From Stictocephala bisonia (lineage: Eukaryota; Arthropoda; Insecta; Hemiptera; Membracidae): a stretch of DNA of 64,000 bases. Both the position numbers and the translations under genes were made by a program. The DNA lies in contig JAQJVL010000004.1 in NCBI GenBank assembly GCA_035578905.1, positions 6,879,175-6,943,174 of the forward strand. Direction: 5' to 3'. Positions 23,031 to 38,937 of the stretch are shown in pieces (the first letter of the stretch is position 1; every line of letters starts with the position of its first letter). The notes beneath the pieces were generated by a model, which worked only from the letters and a program-made list of their open reading frames with translations, made no database searches and was not told where the DNA came from.

Positions 23031-23230
23031 TTTACCGAATTTTCATAGAAAACCACATCAAACAAAGTTCATGTTTGAACAGTTTCAGCACAGAACCACC
23101 ACATATATTTATATAGCTAGTCCTCATTGTAACATGTCACACACTGAATGGAAATAAAAACTGCTGAATCAGCTAAAAACAATAGCTTGATTTCACAAAA
23201 TTCCATTTAGATCAGACGCATACAAGAAAA

Positions 23231-23390
23231 CAAAATGTATTAAATTTCTGGTTCTGCCATTCTGGTACATTTTAAATACAAAATGTATTAAATTTCTGGT
23301 TCTGCCATTCTGGTACATTTTAAATACAAAATGTATTAAATTTCTGGTTCTGCCATTCTGGTACATTTTAAATACAAAATGTATTAAATA
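23231..23390. repeat. 48-bp tandem repeat, just over three copies
   Basis: The unit starts CAAAATGTATTAAATTTCTG and includes GTTCTGCCATTCTGGTACAT. Copies are nearly identical. Because 48 is a multiple of three, a minus-strand open frame repeats itself here; this is not evidence of a gene. Confidence 0.95.
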
Positions 23391-24849
23391 GGCCACTGAT
23401 TCTCTGCAGATGGTTTGTTATTTTTCATACACCTTTTACGTCCAAAAGCATGTTGCCAACTTGGAATTCATTTTCTCCCCAATAATTTTAACTATTCAAT
23501 TAAATCATCTTCGGTAATTCCTACATGAAATATGTATTCTCTGTCTTCAGCGCACTACTCCCACTGTTGCCCCACAACTTCACACCCCAGTACTAGGCCG
23601 AGTGTACGTACTCGCCACGTGTAGATGTGGTGGGGTTTGGTGTTTTTTTTAGATGTATTTGGTTATAATTTTAACTTAGATGTATCGTTTGTCATGCTTG
23701 TTATATAATTTTAATGTACCTTATTTAATGATAATGCAAGACTTTGTCAAAAACAACAATCATTTTAAATGGATGGATAGTTTGAGATACAGAAAACGCA
23801 GAGATTTTATAAAGTTTTTTTTTTTTTTTTTACATTAACTCACATCGTTATTATATTAGTTGGTGAATTTTATTTGAATATTCAACTAAACTGATTCAAA
23901 ATTTACTCGATTCAATATTTTTAACAATGATTACATTGTATGAAATGTAGCTAGAAAACAACCAGCTCGTGCCGGCAAAATGACCACAGAGAGACACGGT
24001 CGAATGTTGCATGTAAAGAAAGACAACATATTGCCCTTTTCAACTTGTAATTGTATTTCAAATTCGTGCTACACTCATCTTGGCTGAATATTATATTGTC
24101 AATGTGTTAAAAAGATGCTTTCATGAAACGCCCACATTTATCAAATTTCTCCTTCTAAAAGTCACTAAATTACATTTTTTTTATGCTGACGACTATTATC
24201 GTTAAATAACCTTAATCAAATATCACTGCTGAACTCTTTACAACAATTTAACAAGTGAAAATTCTTTTATTGGACTTTTTCTTGCCAATTACATTAATGG
24301 CAAACTTGAACCTAATGTTTGATACCTGGAAATAATTACTAGCATTAACCTAGAATGTAATTAAACAATATTTTTTTAATTTACCTCATGATCCTCGTCT
24401 AAATGAATTTATTTAGAATTATGATGCTGAATTTTTAATTAATCCACCGTCTAAGATCCAGTATTAAGGGAGTTGCTAAGTTTAAAAGAGTCGATGGAAA
24501 AAAATTGATAGATTTAAAACGAGCACTTTATTAAGAAGATCGTGAGTAGAAAGATAAAATTTCAGCAAAACAAGTTCAAAATACTTAACATCTTAATAAT
24601 TGTTTCCCAAAAAGTGAATTTAATAGCTCGGTTGTTTGAGAAGTTGTAATGGCAAGTCCTTGGTAATAAAACCATTAGTATTTTAAAATATGTTGCATGT
24701 TAACCATTTGTCTCTCTCTGACAGAAGTTTCACAACAGATGAATGAATTTATGAAAGCTAAGAGACGACGGCTAAACTAAGATGTACTTACTTTGAGTCA
24801 TCTCTTGGATACCTCTGTAAACGGGCGTGTACACACAGCGCAAGGCAAG
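23391..24849. other. Anonymous AT-rich region
   Basis: No gene or repeat recognised. A T-run is at about 23815-23831. Confidence 0.5.
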
Positions 24850-25600
24850 CTATTTTAGTCAACTGAACGACGGTCGTCCCCAGGGTTCTGCTCTTGGTCC
24901 CTTATTTTTCAACGTAAACACTACCACCATCCTATCCAGAAAATATATGCCCACGTGTGGCTTTTGCGTGTCAATATGATGACTTGATAAAAGCTGACAA
25001 CACTCACTGATGACCGTAATGTTCTCAATGGCTGTTTCAGGAAACTGAAAGCTTAATCCAAGTCCCAACAAAGATGTAAGAAGCTTTATTCCATTTAAAT
25101 AATAAACTGGCTAACTATAAACTTGATATTGTTAAACTGAAACATTATAAACAACCTCAGTGCCTGGGAGTAACCTTAGATCGGTTTTTTAACATTTAAA
25201 AGCCACCGAAATAAATCATAGGACGAGAGCCAATATAATCTGACTTCTTCTTATGAAGTTATCAAGGGTAGCCAATGTACAGGTTCAGCGTACCACAGCT
25301 CTGACACTCCCGTGTGACTGATAGTGCACATGTGAAAGATATCGATGTTCAACTTTATAGGGCCATGAGGTTAGTAAGTGCAGCCCTCAGACCAACTCAA
25401 CTTTCCAGTTCCGTCTATCATATCTCATCCCGAAATACGTCTCAAGGAGACCCCGCTAAGACAATTCAATAACATGACATTCAGTCCAGAATTCACCATT
25501 ACTCAAAACCTTCCTCAACTCGTGGACCAACTGCGATCGTGAAAGCCGCCCCTACGGACAACTTCTCAGTTGATTTAAGATACGTTTTTGCCTTACATCA
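24850..25600 (+). pseudogene. LINE reverse transcriptase C-terminal relic
   Basis: The + strand reads, with frame changes, RPQGSALGPLFFNV (RT motif), then YDDL followed by IKAD in place of an intact catalytic box, FHLNNKLANYKLD, CLGVTLDRFF (the LGVTLDRxL motif typical after the palm), and DSAHVKDIDVQLYRAMRLV then SAALRPTQLS of the C-terminal region. Several stops interrupt it. This motif set differs from the LINEs at 38-62 kb (they lack LGVTLDR), so it is a different clade. It ends close to the left edge of the fold-back element. Confidence 0.8.
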
Positions 25601-25614
25601 CCTGGGATAAGAGA

Positions 25615-27430
25615 ATAATTTTGAAGTACAAAATTTTAAACAATGAGTGTATATTAACATGAGAGACTTGTAATTAAGAACAGCACAATAAATTAAGTTA
25701 AAGGGCTGCACTACCTTTGACAACGCCAACTCTTTGACACTCACGGCGGCGACAGGTGAATGTACAACAAGAGCAGGAACTTGAATAGAGGTACAGTTTT
25801 CTAAAGCACTTTGATTACTGAAGTCTTATGTTTTTAATAACAAAATAATAATAAAGCACTCAATGAGAAAACCAAAAATACTTCTTTGTATGGACAGAGG
25901 CGAGATAATTTATTCTTACTTGCCAATATGCATAATTAGTTGAAATCGAAACATTCACTTTAAAAATGGAAGTCTGTAATTTGTCCGGAACACCGAAAAC
26001 TAGTGCATGTAGTGTACACTAGAAACATTGACACGGTGAATCCCACGAACTCGTGTTTAAAACAAACTTGCTTAAACATCAACTTGAAGCAGTATAAATT
26101 ATAGACAACGAGTGTTATCAGTACAGCAAAACAATTTTGATTGTTTACTTAAAAATGCAATAAAATAAATAAATAATAGACAATTTGGAATATACATAAT
26201 ATTTAAAAAGTAACGTGACTCAACTAATACATTCTATAAAAAAATTGATGGATAAAAAAAAATGCTAAAATATATTTTTTTAGTACATCGAAATTATACA
26301 AAAGAAACCAATTTTCGCATCAGTAATGTTCTAATCATCGGATATCACTTAGTGGGGGGCGAGTCTGACGTACATGGGGACATACATCTCTCACTGACTT
26401 CTTACAATTGTGATTTTTAACTTTTTATATGGAAAAATATTCGGGTAATATTTGGCTCCCGAAAAGGGGATAATCAAATGCAGTTTGATATGTGTCCTTT
26501 GATTTTTCTCCTGATGAGAATTATGTGAGCTCAGTTCAAAGATAATCCTTGTTAACACTGGCGCGATACTTGGCCCAGTACTGGAGTGAAGCCTTCTTAA
26601 CACGGGTGCGTACACTTGGCACATTACAGAGGTGAAGCCTTGTTAACACGGGTGCGTACACTTGGCACATTACAGAGGTGAAGCCTTGTTAACACGGGTG
26701 CGTACAATTGGTCCAGCCTTATTTACACGATTTAAGGAAAGAGGCAAGTACATCCTGCCCAATACTGACCGGGTGAATACACTCGGTGTTTACACGGGTT
26801 GTACCCGGTTGTCTACACTCCCTCAGTACTGGGGTTAAGCATAGTTTAGACGATATAAAAATTGTTTACACGGGGTGAGTATACTCAGCCCAGTACTGGA
26901 GTGAAGCCTTCTTAACACGGGGCGTACACTTGGCACATTACAGAGGTGAAGCCTTGTTAACACGGGTGCGTACAATTGGTCCAGCCTTATTTACACGATT
27001 TAAGGAAAGAGGCAAGTACATCCTGCCCAATACTGACCGGGTGAATACACTCGGTGTTTACACGGGTTGTACCCGGTTGTCTACACTCCCTCAGTACTGG
27101 GGTTAAGCATAGTTTAGACGATATAAAAATTGTTTACACGGGGTGAGTATACTCAGCCCAGTACTGGAGCGAAGCCTTGTTTAGACGATGTGAGTAAAGG
27201 GGCTAGTGTTCTCAGCTCAGTACTGAGAGGTAGCCTTATTTACACGGGTAGAGTACACTCGGCCCAGTACTGGGGTGAATCCTTGTTTACACGAGTTGGT
27301 ACCCGGGTTGTCTACACTACCCCAGTACTGTGGTTATTAAGCACAGTTTAGACGATGTAAAAACATTGTTTACAGGGGGCGCGTACACTCAGCTCAGTAC
27401 TGGGGCGAAGCCTTCTTTACATCGGGCCAG
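25615..27430. repeat. Left inverted arm of the fold-back element
   Basis: The outer roughly 900 bp are non-repetitive; the inner roughly 850 bp are tandem units of about 42 bp (CCAGTACTGG.G.GAAGCC then TTGTTTACACGG) grouped into 268-bp higher-order units starting at about 26811 and 27079. It pairs with 30225-32276. Confidence 0.85.
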
Positions 27431-28020
27431 CATTGTGGAGAAGCTCAGTTTACATGGGATAAATACTCTCGGCCCAGTATTGGGGTGGAGCCTTGTTTAC
27501 ATGGGGCGAGTACACTCAGTCCAGTACTGAGGCAAAGCCTTCTTTACATCGGACCAGCACTGTGGAGAAGCTCAGTTTACATGGGATAAATACACTCGTC
27601 CCAGTACCGAGGCGAAGCCTCCTTTACACGGGTAGAGTACACTCGGTCCAGTACTGAGGCAAAGCCTTCTTTACATCGGACCAGCACTGTGGAGAAGCTC
27701 AGTTTACATGGAATAAATACACTCGGCCCAGTATTGGGGCGGAGTCTTGTTTACACGGGGCGAGTACACTCAGTCCAGTACTGAGGCAAAGCCTTCTTTA
27801 CATCGGGACAGCACTGTGGAGAAGCTCAGTTTACATGGGATAAATACACTCGGCCCAGTATTGGGGCGGAGTCTTGTTTACACGGGGCGAGTACACTCAG
27901 TCCAGTACTGAGGCAAAGCCTTCTTTACATCGGGACAGCACTGTGGAGAAGCTCAGTTTACATGGAATAAATACACTCGGCCCAGTATTGGGGTGGAGCC
28001 TTGTTTACACGGGACGAGAG
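27431..28020. repeat. 127-bp tandem array of three roughly 42-bp subunits
   Basis: The block starting CCAGTACTGAGGCAAAGCC recurs at 27521, 27648, 27775 and 27902, exactly 127 bp apart (the second copy begins with GGTCCAGTACTG). Each unit has three related submonomers, one of them GGAGAAGCTCAGTTTACATG. This array is in the spacer of the fold-back element next to the left arm and has no counterpart beside the right arm. Confidence 0.9.
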
Positions 28021-28690
28021 CAGTGCAAATTAACCGGAAAAGCTACATCATTTCTCACTTTAGATTAAAAAGAATGTGATTTAGATTTATGGATTAGACT
28101 GAAATTATGTAATGTACTAATTTAAATCTAACTATAAAAACAAAAAGTTTTAATTTTATAAAGATTAATTTGAGGTTGAATGATGTATTCTCATAATTAA
28201 TTAGATTAGAAGATGTCGGTTTTTTTATAGATGATTGGACAAAATAAGAAATATATGATTTATTGCAAATGATAGTAATGGAAAGTGAATACCTCACTCC
28301 CATTGCTTGGACGTTACACCTGTGTTGAGATAATTTACATAGGATCTTTGCAACATTAACATTTTTTAACAATTTACAAACTGTAATATGATTTATCATT
28401 TTCGTAATTTTACGATGGGTCTATACGAAAAATAATTATGATATAAAATAATAAAACAACATTTATATTTAATTTTAAAATTATGTCGATATCTACTACA
28501 ATACATTAACAAAATTAATACGAGTGGAGGTGAACTGTAACCAGGTGGCTCTCGGCACTTGCAACTACTGTTCAGAAAACAAAAACAAGATGGAAAGTTG
28601 ACGGTGAACAGCTCAGTCGTTACATGTATGTGTTTAGGTCCGTCGTGATTACAATATAATAATGGTTGACGTTCTTAAAACAATTGCATG
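28021..28690. other. Unique AT-rich part of the fold-back spacer
   Basis: No gene recognised; a 101-codon minus-strand frame at 28094-28399 has no familiar motif. Confidence 0.45.
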
Positions 28691-29960
28691 GGCAGTAAAT
28701 ATACTTCAATATAAAAACTTGGAGAAGTCTGTTAAAGTTCTGAAATTGTAAAATTATAAAGACATTGGAGTTGCTTAATTTGGTTGAATAGGTTAAGTTA
28801 AAAAAAGTGTATAAAAAAATTGAAGAAGTTTGACTAAGTTAAAAAAAGTTTAAGTATCAGTACATGGGTATTTCATGATTTGTTTGATAAGACTATTGAT
28901 ATAGTTTAATTTTTAACAAATGTGAACACTCCTTTTGGGTATAACAACTTGGAGAAGTTCAATTTAGTTAAAAATTAATCTCCTCTAGATTCTTCTTCAG
29001 ACTAATTAATCATTGGTGTTGCTTGATTTGGTTGATATAAACTTTAAGTTCGATAAAAATGGAAGAATATCTCATTTTGATCATAAAAAGAACGTTTAAA
29101 GAAAGTATATTTACGGTCAAACCCGTTATTTGCTCCTCAACTGAATTTTCCTACAAAAATGTTAAATAATAAATAGATAGGTATTGTAGGTTACAATCGT
29201 GATCAACTTGGGTAGCACCCGTGATCAGCTTGAGTAGCACCCGTGATCAACTTAGGTAACACAGGTAAGTAAGGTTAGGAGGTTAAATTAGGTTAGGTTA
29301 GGTTTACGTATCTCTTTAAACAATGCTGTGGAAGAATACAGTTGGGAGGTGTATAACGGATTTTGATCATATGTATTAATACATGGATGATGCTCGACTT
29401 TGTTGATATAACTATTAGTAAAGTTGAAGTAAGAAAAGAATTCAAGAACATCTCATTTTGAGTATAAAAACCTGTAGAAGTGTTATTAAGCCTGAATGAG
29501 TACAAGTACAGTGGTAAGACAAGTTAGGTTGAGTGGACTATGTTTCAAACATATACGTAGAGCATACGTTTCAAAGAGAACAAGTATTGAGGTAAGGGTG
29601 TTCCTTATTTGTTTATAGGAGTATAGATAAAGTTGAACTTTGATTGAGTATGGAAGAACATCTCCTTTAGGGTAGAAACACATGGAAAAATTCGTTCAAG
29701 CTAGGAAATAGATAGGGCTGATAAAGACGATTGAAGGATAACTCCTTTGAAGCATAAAAACTTGGAATAATTTGATTTGGTTTTAATAAAGTAGATTTAT
29801 TTAATTTATAGGACTACGGAAAGAGTTGCACTTTAAATTAGTACGGAGGAATATTTCCTTTTTGAGTATGAAAACTAAGTTATTTGGTAAAATTCGATTA
29901 AGTTCGTAAAGTGTACAATTATTAATACTTTGTATTGGGTGTTGCTTGACTTGCTTGGTA
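28690..29960. repeat. Degenerate long-period repeat in the fold-back spacer
   Basis: Related blocks recur about every 200 bp: AACTTGGAGAAGT (28718, 28948), GTTGCTTGATTTGGTTGATA-like (28765, 29017, 29945), and GAAGAACATCTC.TTTTGAG.ATAAAA-like (29060, 29440, 29655, 29850). The copies are strongly diverged. A MITE copy (29119-29363) sits inside. Confidence 0.5.
29119..29363. mobile_element. MITE-like inverted-repeat element, copy 2
   Basis: About 245 bp with the same architecture as 22258-22763: left end AAACCCGTTATTTGCTCCTC, right end (inverse complement) AAATCCGTTATACACCTCCC, internal GTGATCA units and a short TTAGG tract (about 29273-29311). It lacks the SINE found in copy 1 and so shows the undisrupted form. 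Confidence 0.75.
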
Positions 29961-29964
29961 GGAC

Positions 29965-30190
29965 AATGGGGAGCCAAATAATATCCCGAATATTTTTCCA
30001 TATAAAAAGTTAAAAATCACAATTAATTGTGAGAAGTCAGTAAGAGATGTATGTCCCCTTGAGATGTACGTCAGACTCGCCCCCCACTAAGTGATATCCA
30101 AAGACTAGAACATTACTGATGCGAATATTGGTTTCTTTTGTATAATTTCGATGTACTAAAAAAACTATTTTAGCATTTTTACATGCATCC
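29965..30190. repeat. Extra direct copy of a fold-back arm segment
   Basis: About 220 bp (GAGCCAAATAATATCCCGAA onward) repeats 31450-31665 in the same orientation with a few percent difference, and is inverted relative to 26250-26460. It marks an internal rearrangement at the inner edge of the right arm. Confidence 0.8.
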
Positions 30191-30224
30191 TTTTTTATAC
30201 TAGCCCCTTTACTCACATCGTCTA

Positions 30225-32276
30225 AACAAGGCTTCGCTCCAGTACTGAGCTGAGTGTACGCGCCCCCTGTAAACAATGTTTTACATCGTCTAAACTGTGC
30301 TTAACCACAGTACTGGGGTAGTGTAGACAACCCGGGTACCAACTCGTGTAAACAAGGCTTCACCCCAGTACTGGACCGAGTGTACTCTACCCGTGTAAAT
30401 AAGGCTACCTCTCAGTACTGAGCTGAGAACACTAGCCCCTTTACTCACATCGTCTAAACAAGGCTTCGCTCCAGTACTGGGCTGAGTGTACTCACCCCGT
30501 GTAAACAATTTTTATATCGTCTAAACTATGCTTAACCCCAGTACTGGGGGAGTGTAGACAACCGGGTACAACCCGTGTAAACACCGAGTGTATTCACCCG
30601 GTCAGTATTGGGCAGGATGTACTTGCCTCTTTCCTTAAATCGTGTAAATAAGGCTGGACCAATTGTACGCACCCGTGTTAACAAGGCTTCACCTCTGTAA
30701 TGTGCCAAGTGTACGCCCCGTGTTAAGAAGGCTTCACTCCAGTACTGGGCTGAGTATACTCACCCCGTGTAAACAATTTTTATATCGTCTAAACTATGCT
30801 TAACCCCAGTACTGGGGGAGTGTAGACAACCGGGTACAACCCGTGTAAACACCGAGTGTATTCACCCGGTCAGTATTGGGCAGGATGTACTTGCCTCTTT
30901 CCTTAAATCGTGTAAATAAGGCTGGACCAATTGTACGCACCCGTGTTAACAAGGCTTCACCTCTGTAATGTGCCAAGTGTACGCCCCGTGTTAAGAAGGC
31001 TTCACTCCAGTACTGGGCTGAGTATACTCACCCCGTGTAAACAATTTTTATATCGTCTAAACTATGCTTAACCCCAGTACTGAGGGAGTGTAGACAACCG
31101 GGTACAACCCGTGTAAACACCGAGTGTATTCACCCGGTCAGTATTGGGCAGGATGTACTTGCCTCTTTCCTTAAATCGTGTAAATAAGGCTGGACCAATT
31201 GTACGCACCCGTGTTAACAAGGCTTCACCTCTGTAATGTGCCAAGTGTACGCACCCGTGTTAACAAGGCTTCACCTCTGTAATGTGCCAAGTGTACGCAC
31301 CCGTGTTAAGAGGGCTTCACTCCAGTACTGGGCCAAGTATCGCGCCAGTGTTAACAAGGATTATCTTTGAACTGAGCTCACATAATTCTCATCAGGAGAA
31401 AAATCAAAGGACACATATCAAACTGCATTTGATTATCCCCTTTTCGGGAGCCAAATATTATCCCGAATATTTTTCCATATAAAAAGTTAAAAATCACAAT
31501 TGTAAGAAGTCAGTGAGAGATGTATGTCCCCATGAGTTGTACGTCAGACTAGCCCCCCACTAAGTGATATCCGATGACTAGAACATTACTGATGCGAAAA
31601 TTGGTTTCTTTTGTATAATTTCGATGTACTAAAAAAAACTATTTTAGCATTTTTTTATATATCCATCAATTTTTTTATAGAATGTATTAGTTGAGTCACG
31701 TTACTTTTTAAATATTATGTATATTCCAAATTGTCTATTATTTATTTATTTTATTGCATTTTTAAGTAAAAAATCAAATATTTTTTGCTGTATACTGTGT
31801 AGTGAACGATTATACAAATCGTTGTCTATCTTCAAGTTGATGTTTAAGCAAGTTTGTTTTAAACACAATGTTTCTAGTGTACACTATATGCACTAGTTTT
31901 CGGTGTTCCGGACAAATTACAGACTTCCATTTTCAAAGTGAATGTTTCGATTTCAACTAATTATGCATATTGGCAAGTAAGAATAAATTATCCCACCTCT
32001 GTCCATACAAAGAAGTATTTTTGGTTTTCTCATTGAGTGCTTTATTATTATTTTGTTATTAAAAACATAAGACTTCAGTAATCAAAGTGCTTTAGAAAAC
32101 TGTACCTCTATTCAAGTTCCTGCTCTTGTTGTACATTCACCTGTCGCCGCCGTGAGTGTCAAAGAGTTGGCGTTGTCAAAGGTAGTGCAGCCCTTTAACT
32201 TAATTTATTGTGCTGTTCTTAATTACAAGTCTCTCATGTTAATATACACTCATTGTTTTTAATTTGTTACTTAAAA
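30225..32276. repeat. Right inverted arm of the fold-back element
   Basis: Inverse complement of 25615-27430. It contains three 268-bp higher-order units (starts at about 30551, 30819, 31087), while the left arm has two. The first two right-arm units are almost identical, pointing to a recent unequal exchange or an assembly choice. Confidence 0.85.
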
Positions 32277-32817
32277 AAAGAATCTATTAAAATCGTTCTT
32301 ATCGTTGTAGGAATTAATCTGTTAAGTCGTTAAAGAGACGAATTATTCGCTGTGGATTCCTGCAGCTATTGATTGTGTCGTCTCTAGGTACATTTAGTTT
32401 CGTTCCACTTCGCATGTTCAGTATGCATTTTGGCAAATAAACAAATTATACAAACAGTTAATATTAGAAGCTGTAATAGTTAACGGAGACAAAAGTAAAT
32501 AAAACTAATTACGTTGAGTCTTTTCAAGAAATTTCACACTACGAATTAAATTATTATTTACTATAGTATAATACAATTATACCACATATTTATATGATAC
32601 AATTTATTATTTTAACTATTAGTCATCTAGGACTACGTAATACAGGGCAAACACTCCATACACACTAAAATAGATGGCATTAAATCTCTCCTCAATGAAA
32701 GAAGATGGCGGAAACGTTAACTTCAGTGTTCAGTTATTTAAAAGTAGCGTTTTATAATGTATTCTATTATAATGAAATACATTATAATCCAATTAGAAGA
32801 GGCTATGTAAGCACAGG
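32277..32817. other. Anonymous AT-rich region
   Basis: No feature recognised. Confidence 0.5.
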
Positions 32818-36654
<3,837 letters not shown>

Positions 36655-37445
36655 ACCATTCAACCAGCGACACTTCCAGAGCAAGACTGAAATTGACTGT
36701 CGGAATTAAAAGTTATTCAACCAGCGACCCTTACAGAGCAAGACCGAAATTGACTGTCGGAATTAAAAGTTATTCAACCAGCGACACTTCAGAACAAGAC
36801 TGAAATCGACTGTCGGAATTAAGTTATTCAACCAGCGACACCTCAGAGCAAGACTGAAATCGACTGTCGGAATTAAAAGTTATTCAACCAGCGACACTTC
36901 AGAACAAGACTGAAATCGACTGTCGGAATTAAAAGTTATTCAACCAGCGACACTTCCAGAGCAAGACTGAAATTTACTGTCGGAATTAAAAGTTATTCAA
37001 CCAGCGACACTTCAGAACAAGACTGAAATCGACTGTCGGAATTAAAAGTTATTCAACCAGCGACACTTCCAGAACAAGACTGAAATCGACTGTCGGAATT
37101 AAGTTATTCAACCAGCGACACCTCAGAGCAAGACTGAAATCGACTGTCGGAATTAAAAGTTATTCAACCAGCGACCCTTACAGAGCAAGACCGAAATTGA
37201 CTGTCGGAATTAAAAGTTATTCAGCCAGCGACACTTCAGAACAAGACTGAAATCGACTGTCGGAATTAAGTTATTCAACCAGCGACACTTCAGAGCAAGA
37301 CTGAAATCGACTGTCGGAATTAAAAGTTATTCAACCAGCGACACTTCAGAACAAGACTGAAATCGACTGTCGGAATTAAAAGTTATTCAACCAGCGACAC
37401 TTCCAGAACAAGACTGAAATCGACTGTCGGAGTTAGAAGTTATTC
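36655..37445. repeat. 56-bp tandem satellite, about 14 copies
   Basis: The unit begins TTATTCAACCAGCGACACTT and includes CAAGACTGAAATCGACTGTC and GGAATTAAAAG. Copies vary in small indels (TTCAG or TTCCAG; TTAAAAG or TTAAG). The array ends 150 bp before the Penelope-like element. Confidence 0.95.
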
Positions 37446-37599
37446 AGCCAGTTGTCCCAGTAAATTCGAACATTAATCTAAAATGTCTTTATTACAAAAT
37501 TACAAACAGTACGTTAAAGGTATCATCCAGTAAAAAGATATTGCAAAAACCAAAGATCGGCAATGGCGTTTAGTATTCATATCGCCTTTGCTGGTGTAT

Positions 37600-38460
37600 T
37601 TGGTACTGCTTTGAACAATGGTTTTAGAAAAAATCTTGTATTGAAGAATTTTAAAAAGCCTGTTTAAACATCCAGGAGAACAGATGAATATCCTTACAAC
37701 AAGAAGGACATGCTAGCTTTAGCCATGTATAGTCTCGCTAGACAAACTATTATTGGTGATCTAAAAGAACTAAAAGGTGATCCTACAAATAAATATCAGG
37801 ATGAAATCAATAAAGTTGTAAAATCTTGTACAAAAGTTATTACTGATAATGTTCGTTTTAGAGCTTTTATGAATAATCCTAAGGCACCCACAATGAATGG
37901 TATTCCGAAAATTCACAAACCTAATGTACCTATTAGGCCCCTGGTAAATTTCAAATCTGCGCCTACTTACAATGAATCAAAGATATTGTCCAATATTTTT
38001 ACTTCTGCTTTGAACCATGAAAATAAATATACCGTTAAGAACAGTATTGATTTTGTCGATAAGGTCAATCATGTAGAATTGTGTAATAAGACTAGGTTAG
38101 CCTCATTTGACATATGTAATCTATATACTAATATTCCAGTTGATGAAGTGATTAACTTAGTTAAGGAAAAACTTGTAGAATAACAATATGAAAAAAATGT
38201 ATGTAAATAAAATTGTAAAGTTGCTCAAAACTATCTTGAAACAAAATTACTTCAGTTTCAATAACAAATTTTACTTACAAAACAATGGTTTAGCTATGGG
38301 TAGTCCACTGTCAGCCATTTTGTCAGGAGTTTATTTACAGAATCATGAAAACTCCATTTTAGATAAATTTAAAAAGTAACATAATATAATATTTTACACC
38401 CGTTATGTCGATGATATTATGGTTTTACTTAACGAGAAATCATGTAATGACTTTTTATTT
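37600..38460 (+). pseudogene. Penelope-like element, reverse transcriptase half (5' part)
   Basis: The frame at 37710-38183 reads PKIHKPNVPIRPLVNFKSAP and FDICNLYTNIPVDEV (motif A with the first catalytic aspartate), hallmarks of Penelope-like RTs. A one-base deletion near 38175 shifts the frame. Reading resumes at 38188 with NNGLAMGSPLSAILSGVYL (motif B). After a TAA at 38377 the same frame continues with the catalytic YVDD box at 38404-38415. The element then stops abruptly at a LINE insertion and continues at about 47405. The N-terminal part before 37600 is not recognised. Confidence 0.9.
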
Positions 38461-38937
38461 ATTCATTTATTTTCTACGGCAACCACCATTTTACAAAACA
38501 GTCTTAGAGCTAGGTGATAATAATTATATGATAATACACTAATGTATAAAATATAGAGTAAATATATGAGGATACGACAATTCACATTAAATAAATAACA
38601 AATTTACAAGCAATAACAGTACAAAATATAAAAATACAAATAAAGAAAAAGGCAGAGAACAAAAGAGACTTAACAAAATAGCGACAATCATGCAAGAGCA
38701 ACAGGATGGTAACAAATTGGTATAACAAGATACAAATCAACATGCTAACAATATAATAAAATCTAATAATACAATAACAATGACCAGGATGGCAAAGATA
38801 ATTTAAGCAAATAACATCTAACGACATAAATGGCAATGACTTAAAACTATTAATAAATAACAGTGACTACGTTAGAAAAAATGTGTGCAACAAAAAAATA
38901 CAAAGAATATGGTATAATCTGCGGCCATGCAGAACAG

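Larger units (their letters stand above)
25615..32276. mobile_element. Large fold-back-type element with about 1.8-2.0 kb inverted arms
   Basis: The left arm (about 25615-27430) and right arm (about 30225-32276) are near-perfect inverse complements. Shared blocks include CAACGCCAACTCTTTGACAC, TGTACAACAAGAGCAGGAAC, CATTCACTTT.AAAATGGAAG and the long tandem-repeat portion. The spacer is about 2.8 kb. The right arm is longer mainly because it has three copies of a 268-bp unit where the left has two. No transposase is visible. The structure resembles Foldback-type elements, but the family is unknown and assembly error must be excluded. Confidence 0.75.

Noticed and set aside
27130..28068. Several 60-75 codon frames with recurring residues
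   Set aside because: They are the tandem repeats of the fold-back element read in frame; mirrored frames appear in the right arm.
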